Part shown: positions 8,200 to 16,419 of the stretch, one piece after another
Layout of the letters: the number at the start of each line of letters is the position of its first letter
How positions within the stretch are numbered: position 1 is the stretch's first letter
Origin: Flavobacterium dankookense
GTDB lineage: Bacteria > Bacteroidota > Bacteroidia > Flavobacteriales > Flavobacteriaceae
Length of the DNA stretch: 64,000 bases
Assembly: GCF_004362665.1 (NCBI RefSeq)
Contig: NZ_SNXR01000002.1
Span: 19,028 to 83,027, forward strand
Direction: 5' to 3'
Notes under the pieces: generated by a model
What the model saw: the letters and a program-made list of their open reading frames with translations, nothing else
What the model was told of the DNA's origin: nothing
Databases searched by the model: none
Made by a program: the position numbers and the translations under genes

Positions 8200-8880
8200 A
8201 TGAGTAAATGCGAACAATGTATTGTTAGACAGTTTAGTTCTTTAAAGGCTTTAGGTAAGGAAGAGCTTTTAAAGATGGCGAATTGTAAAACATCGTATAC
8301 CATAAAAAAAGGTGAACCTATTTTTGAAGAAGGAGAAACATTAAAAGGTGTTTTTTGTATAAAAGATGGTGTTGGAAAATTATCAAAACTAAGTTCAAAT
8401 GGTAAAGACCAAATTGTAAAATTGGTAAAATCTGGTGAGTTACTTGGTCAACGTTCCATGATTAGTGAAGAGTCTGCCAATTTGAGTGCTATTGCTCTGA
8501 ATGATATGGAAGTTTGCTTCATTCCTAGAAAAGAAATACTTGGATTTTTTGACAAAAACAATGAGTTTTCTATGAATGTAATGAAAACCATTTGTGGCGA
8601 TTTAAAAGAAGCTGACGATCATATGGTTTCGATGGCACAAAAATCAGTAAAGTCACGATTGGCAGAAACATTGATTTATCTCGAAGATACTTTTGGAAAA
8701 AACGATGATGGTTCGTTATATCTTCAACTTTCTAGAGAAGAAATAGCTGGTTTGATCGGTACGGCAACTGAGAGTTGTATTCGATTATTATCGGATTATA
8801 AAAAAGAAGGTCTTATAGAGTTAGTTGGAAAAAAAATTATAATTCTGAAAAGAAATGAATTGATTAAATTATCAAATTAA
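8200..8880 (+). CDS. Crp/Fnr family transcriptional regulator
   Basis: 226-residue regulator with an N-terminal cyclic-nucleotide-binding-type beta barrel (about residues 25-140), a dimerisation helix and a C-terminal winged helix-turn-helix (LSREEIAGLIGTATESCIRLL). Cys4 and Cys7 (CEQC) plus Cys29 suggest an Fnr-like Fe-S cluster for oxygen sensing, but the fourth ligand is not certain. It is divergent from ccoI and shares an operator-like palindrome with it; a second copy precedes ccoS. It is therefore the likely oxygen-responsive activator of the cbb3 genes. A FixK-like regulator without a cluster is the alternative. Confidence 0.88.
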   Translation: MSKCEQCIVRQFSSLKALGKEELLKMANCKTSYTIKKGEPIFEEGETLKGVFCIKDGVGKLSKLSSNGKDQIVKLVKSGELLGQRSMISEESANLSAIALNDMEVCFIPRKEILGFFDKNNEFSMNVMKTICGDLKEADDHMVSMAQKSVKSRLAETLIYLEDTFGKNDDGSLYLQLSREEIAGLIGTATESCIRLLSDYKKEGLIELVGKKIIILKRNELIKLSN

Positions 8881-8916
8881 AAAAAAAGGCTCAACCAGTA
8901 AGTTGAGCCTTTTTTT
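8880..8916. terminator. Bidirectional intrinsic terminator
   Basis: Inverted repeat GGCTCAAC / GTTGAGCC with a 6-nt loop, flanked by A7 on the left and T7 on the right. It can end the fnr-type gene on the plus strand and the small secreted-protein gene on the minus strand. Confidence 0.9.
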
Positions 8917-9289
8917 ATCCTAAGAATTTTTTATAAATCTCTATTAATCCAGAATACCATTCTATTTTTTCATAATAAAAATCGATAGCAATTAAATTGT
9001 TCTTTTTTCTAATTACACAATTTCCAGTGACACTTGCTTCATTTCCAGAAATAGTATATTTTTTATTAGTTTCTAATTTGTTCTCAGCATACAATGAATA
9101 TACTTTTCTTGCTATTTCTTCTCTAATGGTCATTTTTGCATTGAAAGTACTAATAATAACAACATCCTTTGAAGACTTAGCTATTAATTCCATTCCGTTT
9201 TGACCAAAACTATAAGTTTCAATCTTTTTTTTCTCTTGAGCAAAAGCGATTTGAGTTAGCAATAGTATGCTAAGAATTAATTTCTTCAT
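8915..9289 (-). CDS. Hypothetical secreted protein
   Basis: 124-residue protein beginning MKKLILSILLLTQIAFAQ, a clear Sec signal peptide ending at the AFAQ cleavage site. I chose this ATG over one eight codons upstream because only it puts the signal peptide at the N-terminus. The mature part is small and Lys-rich, with IREEIARKVYSLYAENK and a C-terminal IEIYKKFLG. I do not recognise the family. It is convergent with the fnr-type gene and ends within the shared terminator. Confidence 0.7.
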   Translation of the reverse strand: MKKLILSILLLTQIAFAQEKKKIETYSFGQNGMELIAKSSKDVVIISTFNAKMTIREEIARKVYSLYAENKLETNKKYTISGNEASVTGNCVIRKKNNLIAIDFYYEKIEWYSGLIEIYKKFLG

Positions 9290-9476
9290 TAGTAGGAGTT
9301 TGATTTTTGACATTGCAATAATATAAAATAATGTTCAACTTTATTTAATAATGAAACAATTAATTTATCAAAAACCCTACTTTTTTTCTTAAAAGGTGTT
9401 TTTAATCGATATTTTTTTATGATTAAACGTTATAAAATCAAGCTTTGCATTATTTGGTAAGAATTATTTTTAAAAA

Positions 9477-9518
9477 TCATAAAAAATAAAATCCGCTATA
9501 ATTACTTACAGCGGATTT
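9477..9518 (-). terminator. Intrinsic terminator after the GAPDH gene
   Basis: Inverted repeat AAATCCGCT (9489-9497) / AGCGGATTT (9510-9518) with a 12-nt loop, followed on the minus strand by a T-rich tail. Confidence 0.85.
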
Positions 9519-9545
9519 ACCTTGAACCAATAATTTCTCTTTCTA

Positions 9546-10994
9546 TTAATAATAAGTATAGCGTCTTACTTTTGCTATATATTTTGCCAAGCGAATGACT
9601 TGATGACTATAACCATATTCGTTGTCATACCAAACATACATTACGATGCTTTTTCCATCGGGAGAAACAATCGTAGCATTACTATCATAAATTGATGGTT
9701 GTGCCGTTCCAACAATATCGGATGAAACCAATTCGTTGTTTAGTGAATACCTGATTTGCTCTACAAGATTGCCTTCTAAAGCATATTTTTTCATAATTGT
9801 ATTTACTTCTTCTAAAGAAGTTTCTTGTCCAACTTCTAAATTCAAAACTACTAATGAACCGTTAGGAACTGGAACACGAATAGCATTTGAAGTTAATTTT
9901 CCTGCCAAACTCGGCAATGCTTTTGCGACAGCACTTCCAGCGCCAGTTTCGGTTATAACCATATTTAATGCAGCTGAACGACCACGACGGTATTTTTTGT
10001 GCATATTGTCAACCAAATTTTGGTCGTTAGTATAAGCATGAATGGTTTCGATATGACCTTTAACTACGCCAAGCGTTTCTTCAATTACTGCAAGAACTGG
10101 AGTAATTGCATTGGTTGTACAAGAAGCGGCAGAAAATATAGAAACGTCATCTGGATTAAAATCATCGTGATTTACACCATAAACAATATTTGGAACGCCT
10201 TTTCCTGGCGCAGTCAATAAAACTTTATCAACACCTTTTGAAACCAAATGACGTTTAAGCGCTTCTTCAGTAGTGAAAACACCAGTGTTGTCGATAACCA
10301 ACGCATCTTCAATTCCATATTGTGTATAATCAATTTCTTCTGGAGCATTAGCTGTGATGATATGAACAGTTGTACCATTGATAATCAAAGCGCTATTTTC
10401 AACATCTGCAGAAACCGAACCTTGAAAATCACCATGAACAGAATCGTAGCGTAATAATGAAGCTCTTTTTTCTAAAAGTACGGCATCGTTTTTATCTCTT
10501 GTTACAATAGCTCTAAGACGAAGTTGTTGACCTTTCCCAATTTTGCTCATCATTTCACGAGCTAATAATCGACCAATTCTTCCAAAACCATACAATACAA
10601 CATCTTTTGGTTTTAGGTTATTGAAGTCTTTTGCGTTTCTTAATTTATCGATAACAAAAGCTTTGCTATCGTTGTATTTATTGTCTTCTAGATGGTATTC
10701 GTAAGTTAATTTTCCAATATCAATTCGTGATGGTGGTAAATCTAAATTTTGAATCGCTCTTGCAATTTCAACTGAATCGAAAATATTGATAGGTTTGTTT
10801 ACAAATTCGCCAGCATATTCATGAAAGTTAATAATATCGCTAACGTTTCTATCAATTAATTGATTTCTAAAAAGAACTAATTCAATGGATTTGTCATACC
10901 ATAAATCGCTGATGATTTTAATTAGTTCAACGCCAGCCTTTCTTCGGTCTGCTTGAAAGGATAATTCTTTTTCGTATGAATTGTGATTACTCAT
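9546..10994 (-). CDS. Glyceraldehyde-3-phosphate dehydrogenase (long form)
   Basis: 482-residue GAPDH, interconverting glyceraldehyde-3-phosphate and 1,3-bisphosphoglycerate. The start MSNHNSYEKELSF is preferred; the open frame runs 37 codons further upstream, but that part crosses the promoter and looks non-coding. An N-terminal extension of about 125 residues precedes the NAD-binding fold (VVLYGFGRIGRLLAREM). The catalytic Cys is C292 in SAASCTTNAITP, with HAYTNDQNLVD downstream. Most bacterial GAPDHs are ~335 residues; the long form is common in Flavobacteriaceae. Cofactor preference cannot be read from the sequence with certainty. Confidence 0.93.
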   Translation of the reverse strand: MSNHNSYEKELSFQADRRKAGVELIKIISDLWYDKSIELVLFRNQLIDRNVSDIINFHEYAGEFVNKPINIFDSVEIARAIQNLDLPPSRIDIGKLTYEYHLEDNKYNDSKAFVIDKLRNAKDFNNLKPKDVVLYGFGRIGRLLAREMMSKIGKGQQLRLRAIVTRDKNDAVLLEKRASLLRYDSVHGDFQGSVSADVENSALIINGTTVHIITANAPEEIDYTQYGIEDALVIDNTGVFTTEEALKRHLVSKGVDKVLLTAPGKGVPNIVYGVNHDDFNPDDVSIFSAASCTTNAITPVLAVIEETLGVVKGHIETIHAYTNDQNLVDNMHKKYRRGRSAALNMVITETGAGSAVAKALPSLAGKLTSNAIRVPVPNGSLVVLNLEVGQETSLEEVNTIMKKYALEGNLVEQIRYSLNNELVSSDIVGTAQPSIYDSNATIVSPDGKSIVMYVWYDNEYGYSHQVIRLAKYIAKVRRYTYY

Positions 10995-11033
10995 AAAAAG
11001 ATAAGTTTTAGTTGTGTGAATTAAATTTTGGCG

Positions 11034-11041
11034 CAAAAATA
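11034..11041 (-). promoter_or_regulatory. -7 element of the GAPDH gene
   Basis: Perfect TATTTTTG on the minus strand, 39 bp upstream of the chosen ATG. It lies inside the longer open reading frame and so supports the internal start. No clear -33 TTG is seen. Confidence 0.6.
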
Positions 11042-11087
11042 GTATAATCAAGTTACTAACGAAAACGATTTCGTAAAAATTTTTAAA

Positions 11088-11115
11088 TAAAAAAAACCAA
11101 CCCACGAATGGATTG
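11088..11115 (-). terminator. Intrinsic terminator after the HtrA-type gene
   Basis: On the minus strand CAATCCA-TTCG-TGGGTTG forms a 7-bp stem (one G-T pair) with a UUCG tetraloop, followed by a run of T. Confidence 0.8.
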
Positions 11116-11141
11116 TTTTTTCCAACCTTTTATACTAACTT

Positions 11142-12530
11142 TTATTGAATTATAATTTGCATCACTTGACCTAATCGATTAATCATTTGAATGTTGACGC
11201 TTTTATCTTCGCCTTTTCTGTTTAAGAAAGCGGAAACTGTTTCAACATCAGTTGCTTTTTGATTGTCAACTTTTAGAATAATATTTCCTTTTAACTGGTC
11301 ATAATACGGTTTCAAAGCATCACTAGTTACATCTTTGATTTTAACACCATAGTCAATTCGGTATTTCTTTTTGTCAGAAGCTTCAATATCTTCCAATTCT
11401 AAACCTTTAAACTCGGTATTAATCAATTCTTTTTTGACTAAAGTAACTGGAACAACTTTTATTTTTCCATCGCGAACAAACGTAACTTGTACTTTATCAT
11501 CTGGTCGTTTTGAATTAATGTAACCTGAAAGCTCAGCATAAGAACTCACTTTTTGGTTATCTAATTTTTTGATAATGTCACCCGTTTTTAAACCTGCTTT
11601 TTCAGCTCCTGAATTTTTAGTCACTTTTTCAACATAAAATCCTTCGGTATCGTCGATGCCAATTTCTTGTGAAACTTTACTGTTCAATTCGCCACCTTCA
11701 ACTCCTAGAATTCCTCGTTGAACGTTTCCGAATTCCATTAAATCCTCAATAATTTTTCTAGTGATATTTGATGGAACAGCAAATGAATAACCAGCATAAC
11801 TTCCTGTTGGTGAAGAAATCATGGTGTTAATTCCAATCAACTCACCACGAGTGTTGACCAATGCACCACCCGAATTTCCTGGATTCACAGCAGCGTCGGT
11901 TTGAATAAACGATTGAATTCCGCGTGTGTCAAGATTTCTGGCTTTCGCCGAAACAATTCCGGCAGTTACAGTTGAATTCAAGTTATAAGGATTTCCAACC
12001 GCCAAAACCCATTCGCCAACTTTTACCGCATCAGAATCGGCAAAAGCAGAATAAGGCAATTTTTCGTCGGCATCAATTTTTAACAGCGCAATATCCATTT
12101 TTGAATCAGTTCCAATGAGTTTTGCTTTGTATGATTTGTTGTTATTTAAAGTTACTTCCAGTTCGGTTGCGTCTTTAATCACGTGATTATTAGTTACGAT
12201 ATATCCATCTTCCGAAATGATTACTCCTGAACCAGTTCCAACTTGTTCTTGTTGTTGTCCGCCGCGAGTACCATAAAAATATTCTAAAATCGGATTGTAA
12301 ACGGTTCTAACAGAAACATTTTTTACGTGAACTACTGAATGTACAGCATTTTCTGCTGCTGAGGTAAAATCGACAGTTTCTCCGTTCAAACCAACAGTTC
12401 GTCCAAATGAATTTGAGGAAGTTGTAACAATTGAATTTCGATTGTCTTTTTCAATAAATAATTTGTACGCACCAAGTGTGGTCGCGCCACTTAATAAAGA
12501 AACTAAAAATAAACTTGATAACTGTTTCAT
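11142..12530 (-). CDS. HtrA/Do-like periplasmic serine protease
   Basis: 462-residue DegP/DegQ-type protease for envelope protein quality control. An N-terminal hydrophobic segment (about residues 5-22) acts as signal or anchor. The trypsin-like domain carries the triad H116 (TNNHVI), D146 (SKMDIALL) and S220 (NPGNSGGAL). Two PDZ domains follow at roughly residues 275-365 and 375-460. The gene is divergent from dapF, with 118 bp between the start codons. Length and order match the Do family. Whether it corresponds to DegP or DegQ cannot be decided here. Confidence 0.93.
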   Translation of the reverse strand: MKQLSSLFLVSLLSGATTLGAYKLFIEKDNRNSIVTTSSNSFGRTVGLNGETVDFTSAAENAVHSVVHVKNVSVRTVYNPILEYFYGTRGGQQQEQVGTGSGVIISEDGYIVTNNHVIKDATELEVTLNNNKSYKAKLIGTDSKMDIALLKIDADEKLPYSAFADSDAVKVGEWVLAVGNPYNLNSTVTAGIVSAKARNLDTRGIQSFIQTDAAVNPGNSGGALVNTRGELIGINTMISSPTGSYAGYSFAVPSNITRKIIEDLMEFGNVQRGILGVEGGELNSKVSQEIGIDDTEGFYVEKVTKNSGAEKAGLKTGDIIKKLDNQKVSSYAELSGYINSKRPDDKVQVTFVRDGKIKVVPVTLVKKELINTEFKGLELEDIEASDKKKYRIDYGVKIKDVTSDALKPYYDQLKGNIILKVDNQKATDVETVSAFLNRKGEDKSVNIQMINRLGQVMQIIIQ

Positions 12531-12635
12531 TGTCTATAACATTTAAATTATTTGAAGTAAAATTATAATTTTAACAATTTCGACAAATATCTTTTAACGC
12601 TCGTTTAACAGAGTTTAACTTCTCTTTAATATTTA

Positions 12636-12648
12636 TATCTTTGTGGGT
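12636..12648 (+). promoter_or_regulatory. dapF -7 element abutting the start codon
   Basis: Perfect TATCTTTG (12636-12643) is followed by only 5 nt before the dapF ATG. A start site at the normal distance would fall at or next to the A of ATG, suggesting a leaderless message. Confidence 0.6.
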
Positions 12649-13449
12649 ATGAAAGTCAAATTTTATAAATATCAGGGAACTGGAAACGATTTTGTTATGA
12701 TTGATAATCGTCAAAATATTTTTCCCAAAAATGATACCAAACTCATAGAAAAACTTTGCGATAGACGTTTTGGCATTGGTGCTGACGGATTGATTTTATT
12801 AGAAAATGACAATTCGACAGATTTTAAAATGGTTTATTACAATTCTGATGGAAACGAAAGCTCAATGTGTGGCAATGGTGGACGATGTTTGGTTGCTTTT
12901 GCCAAAAAAATGAACGTGATTAACAACGAAACTACTTTTATAGCAACGGATGGTTTGCATCACGCTACCATTTCTGAAAACGGAATTGTTTCGCTACAAA
13001 TGAAAGATGTTGACCAAGTAAATATTCACACAGATTATGTTTTTTTAAATACAGGTTCGCCTCATCATGTAACTTTGATTGACGATTTAGAACATTTTGA
13101 TGTGGCAACTAATGGAGCCAAAATTCGTTATAGCGATTTGTATGGAAAAGCGGGTAGTAATGTTAATTTTGTAAAACAAATGGATGTACAAGATTCAAAG
13201 CAGTCTAATCATTTTGCAGTTCGAACCTATGAACGTGGAGTTGAAGATGAAACTTTGTCATGCGGAACTGGCGTAGCAGCTGTTGCTATTGCTATGAATG
13301 CAATAGGAAAAACAATAGCAAACAAAATCGAATTGGATGTTCAAGGCGGAAAACTTGAAGTTTCATTTGAAAAAAACAATGGAGTATACACAAATGTGCA
13401 TTTAATTGGTCCAGCGACTTTTGTTTTTGAAGGCGAAATAGAGTTATAA
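12649..13449 (+). CDS. dapF: Diaminopimelate epimerase
   Basis: 266-residue enzyme converting LL- to meso-diaminopimelate for peptidoglycan and lysine synthesis. Both catalytic cysteines are present: C74 in SMCGNGGRC and C205 in LSCGTGVAAV, with the N-terminal GTGNDFVMID motif. I take the ATG (MKVKFYKYQ) rather than the GTG two codons upstream, because the GTG overlaps the G of the -7 element. It is followed by an inverted-repeat-bounded four-helix-bundle gene. Confidence 0.95.
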   Translation: MKVKFYKYQGTGNDFVMIDNRQNIFPKNDTKLIEKLCDRRFGIGADGLILLENDNSTDFKMVYYNSDGNESSMCGNGGRCLVAFAKKMNVINNETTFIATDGLHHATISENGIVSLQMKDVDQVNIHTDYVFLNTGSPHHVTLIDDLEHFDVATNGAKIRYSDLYGKAGSNVNFVKQMDVQDSKQSNHFAVRTYERGVEDETLSCGTGVAAVAIAMNAIGKTIANKIELDVQGGKLEVSFEKNNGVYTNVHLIGPATFVFEGEIEL

Positions 13450-13477
13450 TTACGAATTAGAAATTACGAATTATGAA
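13448..13477 (+). repeat. Left arm of 30-bp inverted repeat around the four-helix-bundle gene
   Basis: The arm contains AATTACGAATT twice (13448-13458 and 13462-13472). It pairs with 13813-13842 in inverted orientation with about 3 mismatches in 30. The start codon of the enclosed gene lies inside this arm, and the stop codon of dapF overlaps its first two bases. Confidence 0.85.
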
Positions 13478-13826
13478 ATCTGAAAATATAATCCAAACAA
13501 AGAGTTATGGTTTTGCTTTAAGAATAATAAAAGTATATAAATATTTAAGTCAAGAGAAAAAAGAATTTATCTTGTCAAAACAATTATTACGAAGTGGAAC
13601 TTCTATTGGAGCTAATATTGAGGAATCAATTGGCGGACAATCGAAAGCAGATTTTTTTGCTAAACTGACAATTGCTTATAAAGAAACCAGAGAATCAAAA
13701 TATTGGATTAGACTTTTACGAGATTCAGAATATCTTACAGTTGATCAAGCAGAAGATTTATTAAAAGATGTAGAAGAACTTTTGAAAATTATTGGTTCTA
13801 TTCAAAAGACAGTTCGTAATTCGTAA
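13473..13826 (+). CDS. Four-helix bundle protein (23S rRNA intervening-sequence/S23 type)
   Basis: 117-residue helical protein of the family first found in intervening sequences of 23S rRNA genes and related to the Avd protein of diversity-generating retroelements. Characteristic segments are LLRSGTSIGANIEES, followed by KADFFAKLTIAYKE and ESKYWIRLL. Molecular function is unknown; homologues bind nucleic acid. Both its ATG and its TAA stop lie inside matching inverted repeats, and it separates dapF from an unrelated acetyltransferase gene. That arrangement suggests a small inserted cassette. Confidence 0.88.
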   Translation: MKSENIIQTKSYGFALRIIKVYKYLSQEKKEFILSKQLLRSGTSIGANIEESIGGQSKADFFAKLTIAYKETRESKYWIRLLRDSEYLTVDQAEDLLKDVEELLKIIGSIQKTVRNS

Positions 13827-13842
13827 TTTAAAATTCGTAATT
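13813..13842 (-). repeat. Right arm of the 30-bp inverted repeat
   Basis: TTCGTAATTCGTAATTT (13813-13829) and AATTCGTAATT (13832-13842) mirror the left arm. The last three codons of the four-helix-bundle gene (Arg-Asn-Ser-stop) are formed by this arm. Confidence 0.85.
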
Positions 13843-13845
13843 CCC

Positions 13846-14373
13846 ATGACACTTAAAGGACAAACTATTTTTTTACGTGCGCTCGAACCCGAAGATTTGG
13901 AGTTTGTATATGCTATTGAAAACGATGAAACTATTTGGGAAGTTAGCAATACGCAAACGCCATATAGCAAATTCCTTATTCGTCAATACCTAGAAAATGC
14001 GCACCAAGATATTTATGAAGCGAAACAACTTCGTCTAGCCATTTGTAAAAATCAAACTTCGGAAGCTATTGGTTTGATTGATTTATTTGATTTTGATGCC
14101 AAAAATAAACGTGCTGGCGTTGGAATTATTATTCAAAATGAAGCCAATCGAAATTCAGGTTTTGGTAAAGAAGCACTTTCATTAGTGATAGCGTATTCGT
14201 TCAAACAATTGCAATTACATCAATTATATGCCAATATTCAAGCAGAAAATACAGCCAGTATTTCACTTTTTACTACATTTGGGTTTCAAAAAATAGGAAC
14301 AAAAAAAGATTGGAATTTGCACAATGGGAAATTCTCTGACGAAGCATTATTTCAATTAATCAATCAAAAATAA
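13846..14373 (+). CDS. GNAT family N-acetyltransferase
   Basis: 175-residue acetyltransferase of the RimJ/RimL-like group. The start MTLKGQTIFLRALEPEDLEFV is typical; the open frame extends 18 codons upstream but that part is repeat-derived. The acetyl-CoA-binding region (motif A) is GVGIIIQNEANRNSGFGKEAL, followed by LYANIQAENTASISLF. The substrate cannot be predicted. It begins three bases after the right repeat arm and lies 10 bp before mltG. Confidence 0.88.
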   Translation: MTLKGQTIFLRALEPEDLEFVYAIENDETIWEVSNTQTPYSKFLIRQYLENAHQDIYEAKQLRLAICKNQTSEAIGLIDLFDFDAKNKRAGVGIIIQNEANRNSGFGKEALSLVIAYSFKQLQLHQLYANIQAENTASISLFTTFGFQKIGTKKDWNLHNGKFSDEALFQLINQK

Positions 14374-14383
14374 ATCAACAATA

Positions 14384-15412
14384 ATGCAAAAATCAAAAAT
14401 CATCAAAGTCATAATCGGACTTTTTTTAGTAGCCGTTTTGGCTGTTTTTTTTCTTTTTTTTACTAACAATACACAACTAGAAAAAGAAGAGTTTTTTGTT
14501 GAAATTCCAACAGGTTCAAACTATGACGATGCCAAAAAATTACTTTCGCCTTATGTAAAAAGCATGAGTAGTTTTGAAATCATGGCAAAACTTCGTTCCT
14601 ATCCAGACAATGTAAAACCAGGACGATTTTTATTGAAAAAAGGCATGAATACCTTTCAGATAGTTGGCGCAATGCGAAGAAATGTTCCAGTAGATTTAGC
14701 TTTCAACAACCAAGAACGATTGGAAAATCTTTGCGAACGATTAAGTTCTCAAATTGAACCTGATACTACAAAATTATTGGCAGCGTTTAGAGATACAACT
14801 TTTTTACAAAAAAATGGCTTTTCAAACGAAACTGTTTTTTCCATGTTTTTACCTAACACGTATCAAGTGTATTGGAACATTTCGGCAGAAAAATTCAGAG
14901 ATAAAATGCTCGAAGAATACAATAAATTTTGGAATAAAGAACGAATTACTAAAGCCACAGCGCTTAATTTAACTCCAGTTCAAGTCACAACTTTAGCTTC
15001 GATTGTGCAAAAGGAATCTGCCAAAAAGAGTGAACGACCAACCGTTGCAGGTGTTTATTTGAATAGATTAGCAAAAGAAATGCCTTTGCAAGCTGATCCA
15101 ACGGTAATTTATGCTTTAAAATTAAGAGACAACGATTTTGACCAAGTAATTAAACGCGTTTTGTATAATGACTTATTTATTGCTTCGCCTTACAATACGT
15201 ATCAAAATACAGGTTTACCTCCAGGACCAATTGCAATGCCAGATGTGGATGCTATCGATGCGGTTTTAAATGCCGAAAAACACGATTATATCTATTTTTG
15301 TGCTAGTGTGGAAAAATTTGGATATCACGTTTTTGCCGCTTCGTATGAAGATCATCAAGTAAATGCAAAAAAATATGCCGATTGGCTGAACGCTCAAGGA
15401 ACGAAACGATAG
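14384..15412 (+). CDS. mltG: Endolytic murein transglycosylase MltG
   Basis: 342-residue inner-membrane enzyme that cleaves nascent glycan strands and sets their length. One N-terminal transmembrane helix (about residues 8-26) is followed by a LysM-like part and the YceG domain. The catalytic glutamate is E211 in ASIVQKESAKKSERP. The conserved LQADPTVIYAL and GLPPGPIAMP segments follow. It is close behind the GNAT gene and overlaps a shadow frame of the next gene only. Length matches the family. Confidence 0.94.
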   Translation: MQKSKIIKVIIGLFLVAVLAVFFLFFTNNTQLEKEEFFVEIPTGSNYDDAKKLLSPYVKSMSSFEIMAKLRSYPDNVKPGRFLLKKGMNTFQIVGAMRRNVPVDLAFNNQERLENLCERLSSQIEPDTTKLLAAFRDTTFLQKNGFSNETVFSMFLPNTYQVYWNISAEKFRDKMLEEYNKFWNKERITKATALNLTPVQVTTLASIVQKESAKKSERPTVAGVYLNRLAKEMPLQADPTVIYALKLRDNDFDQVIKRVLYNDLFIASPYNTYQNTGLPPGPIAMPDVDAIDAVLNAEKHDYIYFCASVEKFGYHVFAASYEDHQVNAKKYADWLNAQGTKR

Positions 15413-15414
15413 TT

Positions 15415-16335
15415 TTGAAAATTAGAAACATTTTATTTTTTCTTTTTTTTATTGGTTTTTGCTTCAAAGCGAAAGCCCAAAATAACTTCGACAATTTTTT
15501 CAAACCATCCGATAGTTTAAATAAACAACGATTAAATACCGTCATCGTTTCTGAAGCGATAGTTGGCTCGGCGACTTTGATTGCATTAAATCAAGCTTGG
15601 TATGCTGATTATCCGCGTTCTGATTTTCATTTTATTAACGACAATGCCGAATGGTTGCAAATGGACAAAGCTGGACACGTTTTTTCAGCGTATCATTTGG
15701 GAAGTTTTGGTTCAAACGCTTTGAAATGGTCTGGTGCAGACAAAAAATCCCAATTGCTTTATGGTTCAACATTGGGATTAACGTTTTTAACTGCGGTTGA
15801 GGTTTTTGATGGATTTTCGGCAAATTGGGGTGCATCGCTTGGTGATGTTGCTGCCAATGTTTCGGGAACGGCATTATTTGTTTCACAAGAAATGCTTTGG
15901 GAAGAACAACGAATTGTACCGAAGTTTTCCTTTCACACAACGCCTTATGCATCCGCAAGACCAAATGTTTTAGGAAGTTCATTGCCGGAACAAATTCTAA
16001 AAGACTATAATGGTCAAACGTATTGGTTGTCAGCAAATATTCATTCGTTTTTTAAATCATCAAAAACAATTCCTAAATGGTTAAACGTTGCTGTTGGTTA
16101 TGGTGCTGAAGGTATGATTACAGGAAAAGACGAGTTTGTCAATACCGTTTTTCTTCCTACCGATGAAAGATACCGTCAATTTTACTTGAGTTTGGATATC
16201 GATTTGACCAAAATTGAAACAAAATCGCATTTTGTTAAGACAATTTTAACAGTTTTTAACACCATCAAAATCCCTGCTCCAACGTTTGAAATCAACGGTT
16301 TAGGCGGAACTAAATTTCACTTCTTGTATTTTTAA
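15415..16335 (+). CDS. DUF2279 family protein, secreted (YfiM-like)
   Basis: 306-residue protein with signal peptide MKIRNILFFLFFIGFCFKAKA. The start is a TTG 2 bp after the mltG stop; no ATG is available before the signal peptide. The central segment QMDKAGHVFSAYHLGSFG and the glycine-rich helices that follow are typical of DUF2279, a family of predicted outer-membrane or periplasmic lipid-related proteins of unknown function. It is probably co-transcribed with mltG. Confidence 0.8.
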   Translation: MKIRNILFFLFFIGFCFKAKAQNNFDNFFKPSDSLNKQRLNTVIVSEAIVGSATLIALNQAWYADYPRSDFHFINDNAEWLQMDKAGHVFSAYHLGSFGSNALKWSGADKKSQLLYGSTLGLTFLTAVEVFDGFSANWGASLGDVAANVSGTALFVSQEMLWEEQRIVPKFSFHTTPYASARPNVLGSSLPEQILKDYNGQTYWLSANIHSFFKSSKTIPKWLNVAVGYGAEGMITGKDEFVNTVFLPTDERYRQFYLSLDIDLTKIETKSHFVKTILTVFNTIKIPAPTFEINGLGGTKFHFLYF

Positions 16336-16368
16336 GTATCTGATATTCAGATTTGTATTTTTTAGTTG

Positions 16369-16376
16369 TATCTTTG
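16369..16376 (+). promoter_or_regulatory. -7 element upstream of the transglycosylase-like gene
   Basis: Perfect TATCTTTG, 43 bp before the ATG of the next gene. The -33 element is not clear. Confidence 0.55.
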
Positions 16377-16419
16377 CACCAGAAATTTCATGTCGGTGAC
16401 AGCGCTTGAGAAATAACAT

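Noticed and set aside
703..8880. The cco cluster as a novel system
   Set aside because: Gene content and order match the well-known cbb3 oxidase locus of Flavobacteria; only the regulatory geometry was kept as a finding.
10995..11105. N-terminal 37-residue extension of GAPDH (hydrophobic, MGWFFLF...)
   Set aside because: It overlaps the -7 element and the leader; the conserved N-terminus begins at MSNHNSYEKE.
12541..12620. GTTTAAC direct repeats between the HtrA and dapF genes as a regulator site
   Set aside because: Short AT-rich repeats, no palindromic symmetry and no known regulator fits.
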